From the NCBI RefSeq assembly GCF_009742725.1, contig NZ_WPHG01000001.1:124001-188000 (forward strand): DNA of 64,000 nt, in the 5' to 3' direction. The notes beneath the pieces were generated by a model. The model saw nothing but the letters and a program-made list of their open reading frames with translations. It did not search any database and was not told the origin of the DNA. Positions 45,911-55,109 of this stretch are shown here, in pieces (position 1 is the first letter of the stretch; every line of letters begins with the position of its first letter). The stretch is from Nitratireductor arenosus. Lineage in GTDB: Bacteria; Pseudomonadota; Alphaproteobacteria; Rhizobiales; Rhizobiaceae. The position numbers and the translations under genes were made by a program.

Positions 45911-45944
45911 AACTAGTTGACATACATAAATATTTTCTGATATC
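45911..45944 (+). promoter_or_regulatory. Candidate gntR promoter with overlapping dyad
   Basis: TTGACA (45917-45922) is followed after 16-17 bases by GATATC/ATATCC as a weak -10. The palindrome AACTAGTT (45911-45918) overlaps the -35 and could be a second operator half. The region is markedly AT-rich. Confidence 0.35.
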
Positions 45945-45973
45945 CATAATCACGCAATCAAAAATTGGTTGCA

Positions 45974-46681
45974 ATGGAGAGAAATTTGGACGCCCTTGCC
46001 AAAGCGATTTCGGACTTGATCGACGAGGCTCGGCTACCCGAAGGCGAGCGCCTGCCCACCGAAAGGGAGCTATCGGAACGGCTTGGCGCGAGCCGATGGC
46101 AGACACGGCAGGCGCTCGAGAAGCTCGAAAAGCAGGGTCGGATCTGGCGCCATGTCGGCAAGGGCACATTCGTCGGACCACGCCCCACGGTCGAGGTCGA
46201 AGCGCTGCGCCTGCTGATCGACAATTCCAACCCGATGGAAGTCGTCGAAACGCGGCACACGATCGAACCGGCACTTGCCGCGATGGCCGCGCTGCGTGCG
46301 GACACCGCCCAAATCGCCGAGATCCAGTCGATCGGCCGTAGATGCGCGGCGGCCCGCAACATCGAAATCTACGAAGTGTGGGATGAGAAACTGCACGCTG
46401 CGATCGCGCGTGCAGCGGGCAATAAGATCCTTCTGGCCATGTTCGAGACGGTGAACGAGATCCGCAAGCAGATCGTGTGGAACACCATGCGTAGGTCGAC
46501 CCTCAAACCCGAGCGCCGCGCTCATTTTTCCGAACAGCACAGACGCATCATCGAAGCCATTGCCGCGCGCGATGCGGATGCAGCCAACACCGCCATGCGC
46601 GAGCACATGGCAACGAATATCGAAGTTTACCAGAACGTCGTTCGCGCCGAGAAATTTGGCCTGAGCGTGTTCCGGACCTAA
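45974..46681 (+). CDS. GntR-family regulator, FadR/FCD subgroup
   Basis: Transcriptional regulator of about 235 residues. An N-terminal winged helix (residues about 5-70: ERLPTERELSERLGASRWQTRQALEKLEKQG) precedes an all-helical FCD ligand domain with the acidic/His metal-type residues in WDEKLHAAIARAAGN and EHRRII-like EQHRRIIEAIAARDADAANTAMREHM. It is divergent from the transporter operon and first in the rightward operon with an amidohydrolase, so it probably senses the imported compound or a breakdown product. ATG 45974 is used; a TTG at 45965 is in frame. Confidence 0.9.
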   Translation: MERNLDALAKAISDLIDEARLPEGERLPTERELSERLGASRWQTRQALEKLEKQGRIWRHVGKGTFVGPRPTVEVEALRLLIDNSNPMEVVETRHTIEPALAAMAALRADTAQIAEIQSIGRRCAAARNIEIYEVWDEKLHAAIARAAGNKILLAMFETVNEIRKQIVWNTMRRSTLKPERRAHFSEQHRRIIEAIAARDADAANTAMREHMATNIEVYQNVVRAEKFGLSVFRT

Positions 46682-46700
46682 CGCTTAATCGAGGACAGCC

Positions 46701-48119
46701 ATGACCGCCGACGCCCCGCAGCCCGTGCAGATGATTGCGCGCGGGAGGATCATCACGATGGACCCGACCCGTCGCATCATCGAGGACGGCGCCATCGCCA
46801 TCGACAAGGGGTTAATCGTCGCGGTCGGCGCCCATGCCGACATCGCTGGACGCTATCGCGCCGCCGATATGCTCGGTGGCCCGGACGCGCTCTTGACGCC
46901 AGGATTTATCGACGCGCACACCCACTGCACCCAATGTTTCGTCCGAGGCCTGACCTCGGGCGAACTGCCGATGATCCCACGCATTTACAACCCCGCGCAA
47001 CGTGTGCTGACCGCAGACGAGGCGGCGTCAACTGTCCGCCTTCTGAGTGCCCAGATGCTGCGCGCGGGCGTCACCACCCTGTGCGAGGGGACGCTCAACC
47101 CCGACCATGAAACCGCCATCCTCGAAACGCTCGAGGAGGTCGGGATTCGAAGCATCCTGGCCCGTGGCCGAGCCGACCAGGACTTCCATCACGCATCGCT
47201 CTACAGCCAGATCAATGATCGATCATGGGTCAAGGCGAGAGACGGCGAAGCCGAGTCCGACCTGCTGCGCACGGAGGATCTACTCCAGCGCTTCCCATCG
47301 CGGGGCGATGGGCTGATCCATGCAGCGGTGAACGCATCCGCCCTGTTGGGCTTCTCACCCCGGTATTTCACGGAAGGCGCGGCCCTCGCCCGCCGGTTTG
47401 ACTCCACGCTCCAAGTCCATATCGGACGCGATCGCGAGGAGGTCGAGTTTTGCCTCGACGTCTGGAAACGCCGCCCTGTCGAAAGACTGTTCGACCTTGG
47501 AGTGGTGGACGAGCATCTTGTGGCGGTTCACGCCGTCCTTGCCAGCGAACGGGAAATCGAGATTCTCGCCAAGGGCAAGGCAGCGCTCGCACACTCACCG
47601 ACCGAGTGCGTCGCAAATATGAATGCCATCCCCAACCTGCCTCGCTTTCGCGCGGCCGGCATCCGGGTTGCCCTTGGCTGCGACAACCAGGCCAACGACA
47701 TGTTCGCGACCATGCGCGCAGCCTGGCTCATCCACGGCGCGCGATGGGGCGTGGAGCGGTTCGACCCGGAGTTCCTGCCGGCCGGCGAACTGCTTGAAAT
47801 GTCGACCATCGAATCCGCCTCAAGCCTGCGTATCGACCATATCACCGGGTCTCTGGAGCCGGGCAAAGCAGCCGACTTTCTGGTGATGGACGGGACTGCT
47901 CCGCACTTCATGGCAAGCCAGGACGTCACGAGCGAGTTGGTGCGCTACGGCAGCCGGGCGGAAATACTCCAGACCGTCGTGGCCGGACGCGTACTCTACG
48001 ACCGCGGCAACTTCGCGACGATCGATATGCAGGGACTGCGGGATGAAGCGACCGCCGGCGCGGCCAAGGTGCGCCAGGAAGTCGTGGACCGCCGCTACCG
48101 GCCGCTACCGGCCTTCTGA
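46701..48119 (+). CDS. Amidohydrolase-superfamily deaminase/hydrolase (second of two)
   Basis: About 472 residues, AtzA/TrzN/guanine-deaminase-like. Metal motif PGFIDAHTHCTQCF near residue 72, His region LQVHIGRDREE, general-base region VAVHAVLAS, AHSPTECVANMNAIPNLP and the metal Asp in VALGCDNQANDMFATMR. It is only distantly like the first amidohydrolase across the intergenic region, so the two probably catalyse successive or alternative steps. Starts 19 bases after gntR; cotranscribed. The 3' end has a short repeated stretch (CGCTACCGGC twice, 48092-48111) giving YRPLPAF. Confidence 0.87.
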   Translation: MTADAPQPVQMIARGRIITMDPTRRIIEDGAIAIDKGLIVAVGAHADIAGRYRAADMLGGPDALLTPGFIDAHTHCTQCFVRGLTSGELPMIPRIYNPAQRVLTADEAASTVRLLSAQMLRAGVTTLCEGTLNPDHETAILETLEEVGIRSILARGRADQDFHHASLYSQINDRSWVKARDGEAESDLLRTEDLLQRFPSRGDGLIHAAVNASALLGFSPRYFTEGAALARRFDSTLQVHIGRDREEVEFCLDVWKRRPVERLFDLGVVDEHLVAVHAVLASEREIEILAKGKAALAHSPTECVANMNAIPNLPRFRAAGIRVALGCDNQANDMFATMRAAWLIHGARWGVERFDPEFLPAGELLEMSTIESASSLRIDHITGSLEPGKAADFLVMDGTAPHFMASQDVTSELVRYGSRAEILQTVVAGRVLYDRGNFATIDMQGLRDEATAGAAKVRQEVVDRRYRPLPAF

Positions 48120-48178
48120 TTTACCACCAGCAACCGGCCTAGCCGAAACGACGGAATGCGGTACCAGCGAGTTCTTTG

Positions 48179-49066
48179 ATGTCCAAGACGAACGCAAACC
48201 ATGCCAAGGGCCTCCTCATCACCGCGATTGGCGGCATGGCCCTCACCATCGACATTCCATTGATCCGGCTCGCCGACGGAGACCCATGGTCGATCGTGCT
48301 GCTGCGAAGCGGAACGACCTTTCTCGCCGCCATTGCAATCTGGATGGTATGGGCTCTGATCCGCAAAAATCCCCCGACCCTTGTCCCCGGGCGCGCGGGC
48401 CTGTTCGTGGCCGCGCTTTACGGCACGGCCTCGATCACTTTCGTCATGGCGGTTTTCAACACATCCACCGCCAATCTCGTTTTCATTCTGGCCTTCAACA
48501 CCGTCTTTGCCACGCTTCTGGGGTGGCTGTTTCTCGATGAGAGACCACGCTTGGCCACGGTGGTCGCGATGGCGTTCATGCTGGGCGGGGTCTCGATCAT
48601 CGTGCTCGACAGCCTCGGACGCGGCAGTCTCGTCGGCGATCTCTTCGCGGTCGCCTCGTCGGTTCTGCTGGCCAGTGCGATCACCGTTACCAGGGCGTCA
48701 GGCAAAGACATGGGTTTTGCCGCGCTCGTGGCATTCGCCGCGCCTGCGGTGTTGGGCCTGGTTATGGTGAGCCAAGTGGGATTCCGCGTCGAGCAGCCCT
48801 TGTGGGTCGTGCTCACCGGCACTGTTGTTCTACCGCTCTCGTTTTTCTGCCTCGCGACCGGACCGAAATACATCTCCGGTCCGGAAGTGGCCATGTTCTA
48901 TCTGCTTGAAACGGTACTCACGCCGGTATGGGTGTGGATGATCTTCGCCGAAGTGCCCACCACCGCTTCGTTGATAGGCGGTTCAATATTGGTGATGACA
49001 CTGATCGCCCATTCAGTCTGGGCGCTCGGTCCTGGCAAGGAAATCCCGGCAAGAGCAGCCGGATAG
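48179..49066 (+). CDS. EamA/DMT-family membrane transporter
   Basis: About 295 residues with ten hydrophobic segments in two EamA repeats, as in drug/metabolite exporters (LLITAIGGMALTIDIPLIRLA, FVAALYGTASITFVMAVF, FLDERPRLATVVAMAFMLGGV, LETVLTPVWVWMIFAEVP). Third gene of the rightward operon; it may export a product or excess substrate of the amidohydrolase pathway. ATG 48179 (MSKTNANH) is preferred over the TTG at 48176. Its 3' end abuts an IS3 remnant. Confidence 0.88.
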   Translation: MSKTNANHAKGLLITAIGGMALTIDIPLIRLADGDPWSIVLLRSGTTFLAAIAIWMVWALIRKNPPTLVPGRAGLFVAALYGTASITFVMAVFNTSTANLVFILAFNTVFATLLGWLFLDERPRLATVVAMAFMLGGVSIIVLDSLGRGSLVGDLFAVASSVLLASAITVTRASGKDMGFAALVAFAAPAVLGLVMVSQVGFRVEQPLWVVLTGTVVLPLSFFCLATGPKYISGPEVAMFYLLETVLTPVWVWMIFAEVPTTASLIGGSILVMTLIAHSVWALGPGKEIPARAAG

Positions 49067-49118
49067 AAAGACCGTCACGGGTTAACTCGTCGATGACGGT
49101 GAACATCATGAATGATCC
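49062..49118 (-). pseudogene. IS-transposase remnant (IS3/IS407-like)
   Basis: On the minus strand this short stretch reads GSFMMFTVIDELTRDGLSI, which resembles the DDE core region of IS3/IS407-type OrfB proteins (typical FRMLTVIDEFTRECLAI). It is truncated on both sides and only about 19 codons long, so the call is tentative. It is of a different subgroup and orientation than the remnant near 38.6 kb. Confidence 0.45.
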
Positions 49119-49285
49119 TTGCGCCAGAGCCCGCCCCGCTTTAACCGCCTTCAAAAAGCCCTGCCCGCTTCACGCTGCCACAGGCGCTTGGCGCTGCCTC
49201 CAATCGCGGCCTAAGCAACCGTTGGGTGGCGTTGGCAGCCATTGCGGTCGGAACAGACGGCGAGGCCGATGATCGTCCCAGCGTC

Positions 49286-50389
49286 TTAGTCGGCGTCGGA
49301 ATAGGCCGCGCCGGGCCAAACCGCGTCGGCCGCGCGCTGATACTGGACCGGCCGCTCGACCTCGGCACTCAGAACCCGCGCTGCCGCCCAGCCCCAGTGC
49401 GGATTGTCGAGAAAGGCTCGGCCGAGCGCGACCATGTCGGCGTCGCCGGCCGCGACGATCCGCTCAGCCTGCTTCGGCGTCGTCACCAGGCCGACGGTAC
49501 GCACGGCAAGGTCCGTTTCATCACGCACCCGCTTCGCCAGCGCGACCTGATAGCCGGGCCCGGTCCGCGGCGCCGCGGTCGGCGTCACCCCGCCGCTGCT
49601 CACGCACACGAAGTCGACGCCTTCCGCCTTCAGCCCGTGGGCGAAACGCACCGCCTCGTCGAGGTCGATCCCGCCCTCGACCCAGTCCGAGCCGGTCATG
49701 CGCACCCCGAGCGGTCGGTCCCGCGGCCACGCCTTTCTGACCGCACGGACCACCTCGAGCGGGAAACGCATGCGGTTGTCGATGCTGCCGCCGTACTCGT
49801 CGGTTCGCCGGTTGGCGCGCCCGGACAGAAACTGATGCAGCAGATAGCCGTGCGCGGCATGCAGCTCCAGAAGGTCGAAACCGAGCCGCGCCGCGCGCCG
49901 GGCGCTTGCCATATGCGCCTCCTTGACGCGCTCCAGATCGGCATGCTCCATCGCGCGCGGCACGTGCCAGCCCTCCCCGAAGGCCACCGCGGAGGGTGCG
50001 ATCGTCGTCCATGGCATTTCGCTGGCCCCGAGCGCACGTCCCCCCTCCCACGGCCGTTGCGCAGACGCCTTGCGCCCGGCATGGCTGAGTTGGATGCCAA
50101 GCCGCGCCGAACCATGATCGCGGCAGTGCGACACGATGCGCGCCAGCGCGTCTTCGGTGGTGTCGTCGTAGAGCCCCAGATCGCCGTGGGTGATGCGTCC
50201 GGCAGGCTCGACCGCGGTCGCCTCCACGACCAGCAAGCCGGCACCCGACGCGCTCAGCGTGCCCAGATGAGCTAGGTGCCAACCGGTCGCCGCACCGTCG
50301 ACGGCGCTGTATTGGCACATCGGCGATACCGCGATCCGGTTGGCAAGGGTCAGACCCCGCAGGGTGATCGGCGAAAACAACGCGCTCAA
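49286..50389 (-). CDS. NADH:flavin oxidoreductase (Old Yellow Enzyme, YqjM-like)
   Basis: FMN enzyme of about 367 residues that reduces activated C=C bonds. Seen: LFSPITLRGLTLANRIAVSPMCQYSA (with the YqjM-type Cys), LGIQLSHAGRKAS, FDLLELHAAHGYLLHQFLSGRANRR, GGSIDNRMRFPLEVV, VRTVGLVTTPKQAERIV and a GRAFLDNPHW ending. The start is a TTG at 50389 with CGAGGAGCAACAC in front; there is no in-frame ATG before the conserved core. Last gene of the liv-type operon, 42 bases after the M20 peptidase. Confidence 0.92.
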   Translation of the reverse strand: MSALFSPITLRGLTLANRIAVSPMCQYSAVDGAATGWHLAHLGTLSASGAGLLVVEATAVEPAGRITHGDLGLYDDTTEDALARIVSHCRDHGSARLGIQLSHAGRKASAQRPWEGGRALGASEMPWTTIAPSAVAFGEGWHVPRAMEHADLERVKEAHMASARRAARLGFDLLELHAAHGYLLHQFLSGRANRRTDEYGGSIDNRMRFPLEVVRAVRKAWPRDRPLGVRMTGSDWVEGGIDLDEAVRFAHGLKAEGVDFVCVSSGGVTPTAAPRTGPGYQVALAKRVRDETDLAVRTVGLVTTPKQAERIVAAGDADMVALGRAFLDNPHWGWAAARVLSAEVERPVQYQRAADAVWPGAAYSDAD

Positions 50390-50431
50390 GTGTTGCTCCT
50401 CGATGAGAGATGAAGAATGGATGAAGGTGTG

Positions 50432-51613
50432 TCAGTCGGTCGCGAGGCTCTGGAAATGCCGTGACGTCAGCATGGCATGCAACAAGGCCGCGCGCGGAGC
50501 TATGGTGGACACGAGAATATGCTCGTCGATGGCGTGGGCGCCGCCGCCGCCGCAGCCCAGACCGTCCAGTACCGGCCGGCCGTTCGCGGCGGCGAAATTG
50601 CCGTCCGAGACACCGCCGCGCGAGGTCTCGCCGATCGGCAGACCGAGATGGGCGGCGAGCGCGCGAGCGGCCGAATAAAGCCGCACCACGGCCGGCGAGC
50701 GGACGAAGGGCGGGCGATTGAGGCCTCCGTCCACCTCCAGGCGGATATCGCGGTCGACCGCCCGCCGCGCCAGCATCGCCGCGACGAGACGCTCGGCCGT
50801 GGCCATGTCGTCGACACGCATGTCGACTTCGATGCCGGCCTTGTCCGGCACGACATTGGCGCGCGTGCCGCCATGCACGGTTCCCACATTGAATGTCGCC
50901 GTTCTCTCGCTGTCGTTCATCGCCTCGATGTCGAGGATCTGGTGCGCGATCTCGCGGATCGCGCTGCGCCCGTCATCGCGGTTGCCGCCGGCATGCGCGG
51001 ACAGCCCATGCGCGGTCAGGTCGAAGCGCGCCCAGCCTTTGCGGGCGGTCACGACGGTTCCCGGCGCGCCGTACGAGGGTTCGGGGACCAGCACGAAGGC
51101 CGCTTCGCCCGCCAGACGCTCGATGGTGCCGCGCGAGACGGGGCTGCCGATCTCCTCGTCGCCGTTGAGGAAGACGCGCACCGGGCGCGGCGGCACGATC
51201 CCCTGCCGGGCGATGCGCCGCAGCGTCTCCGTCGCCAGGTAGGACCCGGCCTTCATGTCGAAGATCCCGGGCCCGTAAAGCCGGTCGCCCTCGCGCCGGA
51301 CCGGCCGTTGGGCCAGCGTCCCGGCGCTCCAGACCGTATCGACATGCCCCATCAACAAGGCCGCGTCGCCGTCGCAGCCCGCGGGCCGGTAGTCGATGAC
51401 CATCTGGCCGCCGCAGCCGTCGCGCGCGGGCAAACGTTGGATTTCGACCGGCAGGCCGTCGAACGTGCGCTCGACCCGGTCGAGTATCCGGTCGATCAGG
51501 TCGGGCCGGTCGGACGGCGTCTCCATCCCCACCCAGTCGACGATCCCTTCGGCCAGCTTTTCGCCGTCGAAGGCCTGTGCCCGCATCAGCGCGGGCTCGA
51601 ATTCTTCCGCCAT
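50432..51613 (-). CDS. M20-family metallopeptidase (glutamate carboxypeptidase-like), copy 1
   Basis: Zinc amidohydrolase of about 393 residues resembling carboxypeptidase G2. Metal and catalytic residues in ALLMGHVDTVW (His, Asp), YGPGIFDMKAG (bridging Asp), NGDEEIGSP (Glu-Glu), VLVPEPS and a late GGGGAHAIDEHI His. A lid domain with ANVVPDKAGIEVDMR is present. No signal peptide, so cytoplasmic. It follows livG after 48 bases in the long operon and has a second copy at 59433-60596. It probably hydrolyses an amide or peptide bond in the imported compound. Confidence 0.9.
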   Translation of the reverse strand: MAEEFEPALMRAQAFDGEKLAEGIVDWVGMETPSDRPDLIDRILDRVERTFDGLPVEIQRLPARDGCGGQMVIDYRPAGCDGDAALLMGHVDTVWSAGTLAQRPVRREGDRLYGPGIFDMKAGSYLATETLRRIARQGIVPPRPVRVFLNGDEEIGSPVSRGTIERLAGEAAFVLVPEPSYGAPGTVVTARKGWARFDLTAHGLSAHAGGNRDDGRSAIREIAHQILDIEAMNDSERTATFNVGTVHGGTRANVVPDKAGIEVDMRVDDMATAERLVAAMLARRAVDRDIRLEVDGGLNRPPFVRSPAVVRLYSAARALAAHLGLPIGETSRGGVSDGNFAAANGRPVLDGLGCGGGGAHAIDEHILVSTIAPRAALLHAMLTSRHFQSLATD

Positions 51614-51661
51614 GATCCCGTCTCCGTCCGGCCTGCGCCGCGCTCAAGCGGCATGTCCGCC

Positions 51662-52399
51662 TCAGCCGGCTTCGTCCTCGAGCGGCTCTCCGAGATAGGC
51701 GGCGATCACCTTGGGATTGGCGACAACCTGCTGCGGCGTGCCCTCGGCGATCTTCTGGCCGGCATCGATCACCACGATGCGATCGCAGACGCTGGTGACC
51801 GCCTTCATGTCGTGTTCCACCAGCCATACCGTGGTGCCCAGTTCGCGCACTTTGCGCAGGCAGCCGACCATCTCCTCGGTCTCGGTCGGATTGAGGCCGG
51901 CACACGGCTCGTCGGCCAAGAGCAGAGACGGCCTTGTGGCGAAGGCGCGCGCGACTTCCAGCTTGCGCAGCGAGCCCACGGTCAGCCCCTCCGCGGTCCG
52001 GTCCGCAAGCTCTTCCAGACCGGCGATGGCCAGCGCCTGGTCGACCACGTCCTCGGCCTCGCGCGCGCCCGGACGCCCGAACATCGCGCCCACCCGCACG
52101 TTCTCGCGCACCGTCAGCGCCGGGAACGGCTTTGATATCTGGAATGCCCGGGCGATGCCCGCCCGGTTGCGCCGGTAGGTCGGCAAGCCGGAAATATCCT
52201 CGCCCTTGAAACGGATCTCGCCCCCGGTCAGCGCGTAGTAGCCGGTGATCAGGTTGAACAGCGTCGACTTACCGGCGCCGTTCGGGCCGATCAGCCCGAA
52301 GATCGCGCCGGCGGGAATGTCGAAATCGACGTCGCGGATGGCGGTCAGCCCGCGAAAGGACTTTGTCACGCCGCGGCCCGATAGAAGGATATCGCTCAT
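51662..52399 (-). CDS. livG: Branched-chain amino acid-type ABC transporter ATP-binding protein LivG
   Basis: About 245 residues. Walker [17 protein letters not shown]-loop [15 protein letters not shown], signature [15 protein letters not shown] (a LivG form lacking LSGGQ), Walker [16 protein letters not shown] and H-loop LVEHDM. Start at 52399 with GGAGAC upstream; it overlaps the livM stop as ATGA. The longer frame to 53311 is antisense shadow. Substrate need not be amino acids; transporters of this type also carry amides, urea and aromatics. Confidence 0.93.
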   Translation of the reverse strand: MSDILLSGRGVTKSFRGLTAIRDVDFDIPAGAIFGLIGPNGAGKSTLFNLITGYYALTGGEIRFKGEDISGLPTYRRNRAGIARAFQISKPFPALTVRENVRVGAMFGRPGAREAEDVVDQALAIAGLEELADRTAEGLTVGSLRKLEVARAFATRPSLLLADEPCAGLNPTETEEMVGCLRKVRELGTTVWLVEHDMKAVTSVCDRIVVIDAGQKIAEGTPQQVVANPKVIAAYLGEPLEDEAG

Positions 52400-53376
52400 G
52401 AGCCGGTCTCCGTCGCTACCGTCCCGCCGCGCACGCGCGGACGGCTCCACGAGCGCAGCGCCCCGATGATGCCGCCGGGCATGAGAAGGATGATCGCCAC
52501 CACGATGGCTCCGGTAATGAGCAGGTGGATGTCCAGAAACCGCGACAACAGCACCTGGGTGATGAAGAGCATGATCGCGGTTCCGATGACCGGTCCCGCC
52601 AGTGTGCCGATGCCGCCGATCAGGCAGAAAACGATCATGTTGAGCGAGAAGTCGAGCCGGAACACGGTATAGGTGGTGAAATAGCCGACGCTGTAGCCGT
52701 AAACCGCGCCGAGCGTGCCGACGAGCACGGCCGACAGCACGAAGGCCATGATCTTGTAGCGCTCCGTCGCCACGCCGAGCATCATCGCCGTATCCTCGTC
52801 CTCCCGGATCGACAGCAGCGCGTAGCCGAAGCGCGACTTGCGCACCGCGATCGCAATCAGGATGGAGGCGAGCAGGAGCGCGCCGAACACGTAGTAGAAA
52901 AAGTCCTCCGGCGCGGTGCCGGCCGGCAGCGGCGTTTGAAGAAAGACGCCGACCCCGCCCTGAAACCACGACAGATTGTTGATCAGTTCGCCGACCACCT
53001 GGCTGACCCCCAGCATCGCGATGGCGAAATAGATGCCGCGCAAGCGCAGGATCGGATAGGCGATGATCGCCGCGAACAGGCCGCAGAGCAAGCCGGACAG
53101 CAGGATCGGCAGGACCATCGACAACGGCCCGTCGCCGAACGGCCCCAGCCTGGTGACGATATGCGCCGCGGTGAACGCCCCCATGCCGATGAAGACGGTG
53201 TGGCCGAAGCTCCAATAACCGGCAAAGCCGCCCAGCAGGTTCCATGCGATTGCCAGACCGGCGGAGAAGAAGAACAGCTGGATGACGCGCGTGTAGAAGG
53301 GACCGATCCACAACGGCAGCAGCACGGCCGCGACGACGACGGCGATGGCCGCCAGGAGGACGAGGGCGCGGTTCAT
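52396..53376 (-). CDS. livM: Branched-chain amino acid-type ABC permease LivM
   Basis: Inner-membrane permease of about 326 residues with eight or more hydrophobic helices. LivM marks: [24 protein letters not shown] near the N-terminus, [28 protein letters not shown] (cytoplasmic EAA-like loop) and [16 protein letters not shown]. Coupled to both neighbours by 4-base ATGA overlaps (52396-52399 and 53373-53376). Confidence 0.93.
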   Translation of the reverse strand: MNRALVLLAAIAVVVAAVLLPLWIGPFYTRVIQLFFFSAGLAIAWNLLGGFAGYWSFGHTVFIGMGAFTAAHIVTRLGPFGDGPLSMVLPILLSGLLCGLFAAIIAYPILRLRGIYFAIAMLGVSQVVGELINNLSWFQGGVGVFLQTPLPAGTAPEDFFYYVFGALLLASILIAIAVRKSRFGYALLSIREDEDTAMMLGVATERYKIMAFVLSAVLVGTLGAVYGYSVGYFTTYTVFRLDFSLNMIVFCLIGGIGTLAGPVIGTAIMLFITQVLLSRFLDIHLLITGAIVVAIILLMPGGIIGALRSWSRPRVRGGTVATETGS

Positions 53377-54251
53377 CGGCTTTCTCCGAACGCGTTGCCG
53401 AGCAGCCCGCTCGGCCGAACCAGCAGCATGAGGACCAGAACCAGGAACATCGCCGCCTGCGTCAGCGAGGGGCCGACATATTGCGCGGTGTAGGCATTGA
53501 TGAGGCCCAGAAGCAGGCCCCCCACCAGGGCGCCGGCCGGACTGCCGATACCACCAAGCACGACGACGATGAAGGCATTGAGCGTCCAGGCGACCTCGCT
53601 TGCCGCCGTGAATGGCTGCACGATGCCGATGATGGCGCCGGCCGCGCCGGCCATCGCAGCGCCGAGCCCGAATGTCAGCCCATGCAGATTTTTGACGTTC
53701 AGCCCGCACAGTTCCGCTGCAAGCGGTTGCTGGGCCGTGGCGCGTATCGCCCGGCCGAAATGCGTCCTGGCCAGGACCAGCGCCAGAACGGTCAGCAGCA
53801 CAAGGCTCGCGCCCAAGGCCACGATACGCACGACGTCGATGCGCAGCGGCCCGAGGGGAATGCTCAGAAAGCTGTAGCTCGGCGTGATAGTGTGAACGTC
53901 CGGTCCGAACACGAGTTGGAGGCCGTTGCGCGCCATCATCGCGACTCCGAACGTAACCACCAGGGAAGCGACCAGCGATGCGCGCGAGACCGCCCACTGG
54001 ATGATAGTACGCTGATACACATACCCGACCGCAAACAAGGCCAGCCCGATCGGCACGATCCCCAAAAGTGGGTCGATGCCGAGCTTGGTAAACAGCACGA
54101 GCGCGCCATAGGCGCCGGCCACGACGAAGATGCCATGCGTCAGGTTGACGATGCCGAGCACGCCGAAGACCAGCGAGAAACCGACGGCGGCAAGCGAATA
54201 GATGCCGCCCAGCACGAGACCGTTCAGGGTCGTTTGCAGGAACAGGGTCAT
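53373..54251 (-). CDS. livH: Branched-chain amino acid-type ABC permease LivH
   Basis: About 292 residues, eight hydrophobic segments. Characteristic pieces: LNGLVLGGIYSLAAVGFSLVFGVLGIVNLTHG at the N-terminus and RAIRATAQQPLAAELCGLNV (EAA-like loop), then AFIVVVLGGIGSPAGALVGG. Follows the deacetylase gene after 15 bases and overlaps livM by 4 bases. Works with LivM, LivG, LivF and the binding protein of the same operon. Confidence 0.93.
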   Translation of the reverse strand: MTLFLQTTLNGLVLGGIYSLAAVGFSLVFGVLGIVNLTHGIFVVAGAYGALVLFTKLGIDPLLGIVPIGLALFAVGYVYQRTIIQWAVSRASLVASLVVTFGVAMMARNGLQLVFGPDVHTITPSYSFLSIPLGPLRIDVVRIVALGASLVLLTVLALVLARTHFGRAIRATAQQPLAAELCGLNVKNLHGLTFGLGAAMAGAAGAIIGIVQPFTAASEVAWTLNAFIVVVLGGIGSPAGALVGGLLLGLINAYTAQYVGPSLTQAAMFLVLVLMLLVRPSGLLGNAFGESR

Positions 54252-54266
54252 GAGGCCGACAAGCTC

Positions 54267-55097
54267 CTAGCCGTTTTCCTTAGCGGCCCAGGCCGACGCC
54301 ACCTCCGCGCCCGTCGCGAACCACACGTCGGGAAAGCGGCGCATGAAGGCGATGAACTCGCGCAGCATGGCAAGCCGCGACGGTCTGCCGATGATCTGCG
54401 GATGCGTGACGACATTGACCAGTCCGCCCCAGCGATAGATCTCCGTGAATTCCTGTTTCCACACATTCAGTATGTGGTCGTTGGTGTGGATCGGCCGCGG
54501 CGACTGGATGGCAAACAGCGCGAAAGGCGCGTCGTCCATGCTCCAGTGCCAGGGCAGTTCGACCGGGCCGCGCGTGCCGTCTTCCAGGATATGTCGGTAG
54601 GGGCTGACCTGGTCCATCAGCGAACTATCGTATTCAAAGCCGTATTCGTGCAGCAGGCCGATCATGTTCTGCGAGGTCTCGCCGGCCGGCGAGCGATATC
54701 CTCTCGGCTTGACGCCGACAGTGGTCTTCAGCGCCTCGAGGCCCTTTTCGAGCGCTTCGCGCTCCTTGTCGGGAAAATCCGGATCGATCCATTCGTGCAG
54801 ATAGCCGTGATGGCCGATCTCGTGGCCGGCGGCTGCGATCGCGTCCATGCGGTCACGATATTTTTCAGCCGTCCAGCCGGGCACGAAGAAGGTGCCCTTC
54901 AGGCTCTCCTCGCGCATCAACTCGAGGATCTTGGGCACTCCGGTCTTGGCTCCGTAAATGCCCTGTGAAAGCACGCCCGGACGCCTGGCATTGTCGGGAT
55001 TGCGCGACAGCCACAGCGTCTCGGCGTCGAAGTCGAAGGTCAGCATCACGGCGCAGCGCGCACCGTTCGGCCATTCGATAGGGCTCATATCGTTCAC
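54267..55097 (-). CDS. Polysaccharide deacetylase-family protein (PuuE-like)
   Basis: About 276 residues, carbohydrate esterase 4/NodB fold. Metal ligands in MLTFDFDAE (Asp-Asp-type start), HEIGHHGYLHE (His-His) and catalytic YRSPAGETSQN. The cytoplasmic form without a signal peptide and with HEWIDPDF resembles PuuE allantoinase and related amidases rather than cell-wall deacetylases, so hydrolysis of a small amide or cyclic ureide is plausible. The start is a GTG at 55097 with GAGGAGATATTGCC; ATG 55088 is too far from it. Placed between the C45 enzyme and livH in the operon. Confidence 0.87.
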   Translation of the reverse strand: MNDMSPIEWPNGARCAVMLTFDFDAETLWLSRNPDNARRPGVLSQGIYGAKTGVPKILELMREESLKGTFFVPGWTAEKYRDRMDAIAAAGHEIGHHGYLHEWIDPDFPDKEREALEKGLEALKTTVGVKPRGYRSPAGETSQNMIGLLHEYGFEYDSSLMDQVSPYRHILEDGTRGPVELPWHWSMDDAPFALFAIQSPRPIHTNDHILNVWKQEFTEIYRWGGLVNVVTHPQIIGRPSRLAMLREFIAFMRRFPDVWFATGAEVASAWAAKENG

Positions 55098-55109
55098 GGC
55101 AATATCTCC

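Noticed and set aside
49119..49285. Further transposase sequence between the EamA and Old Yellow Enzyme genes
   Set aside because: Translations in all frames past 49118 show no transposase motif that I could recognise.
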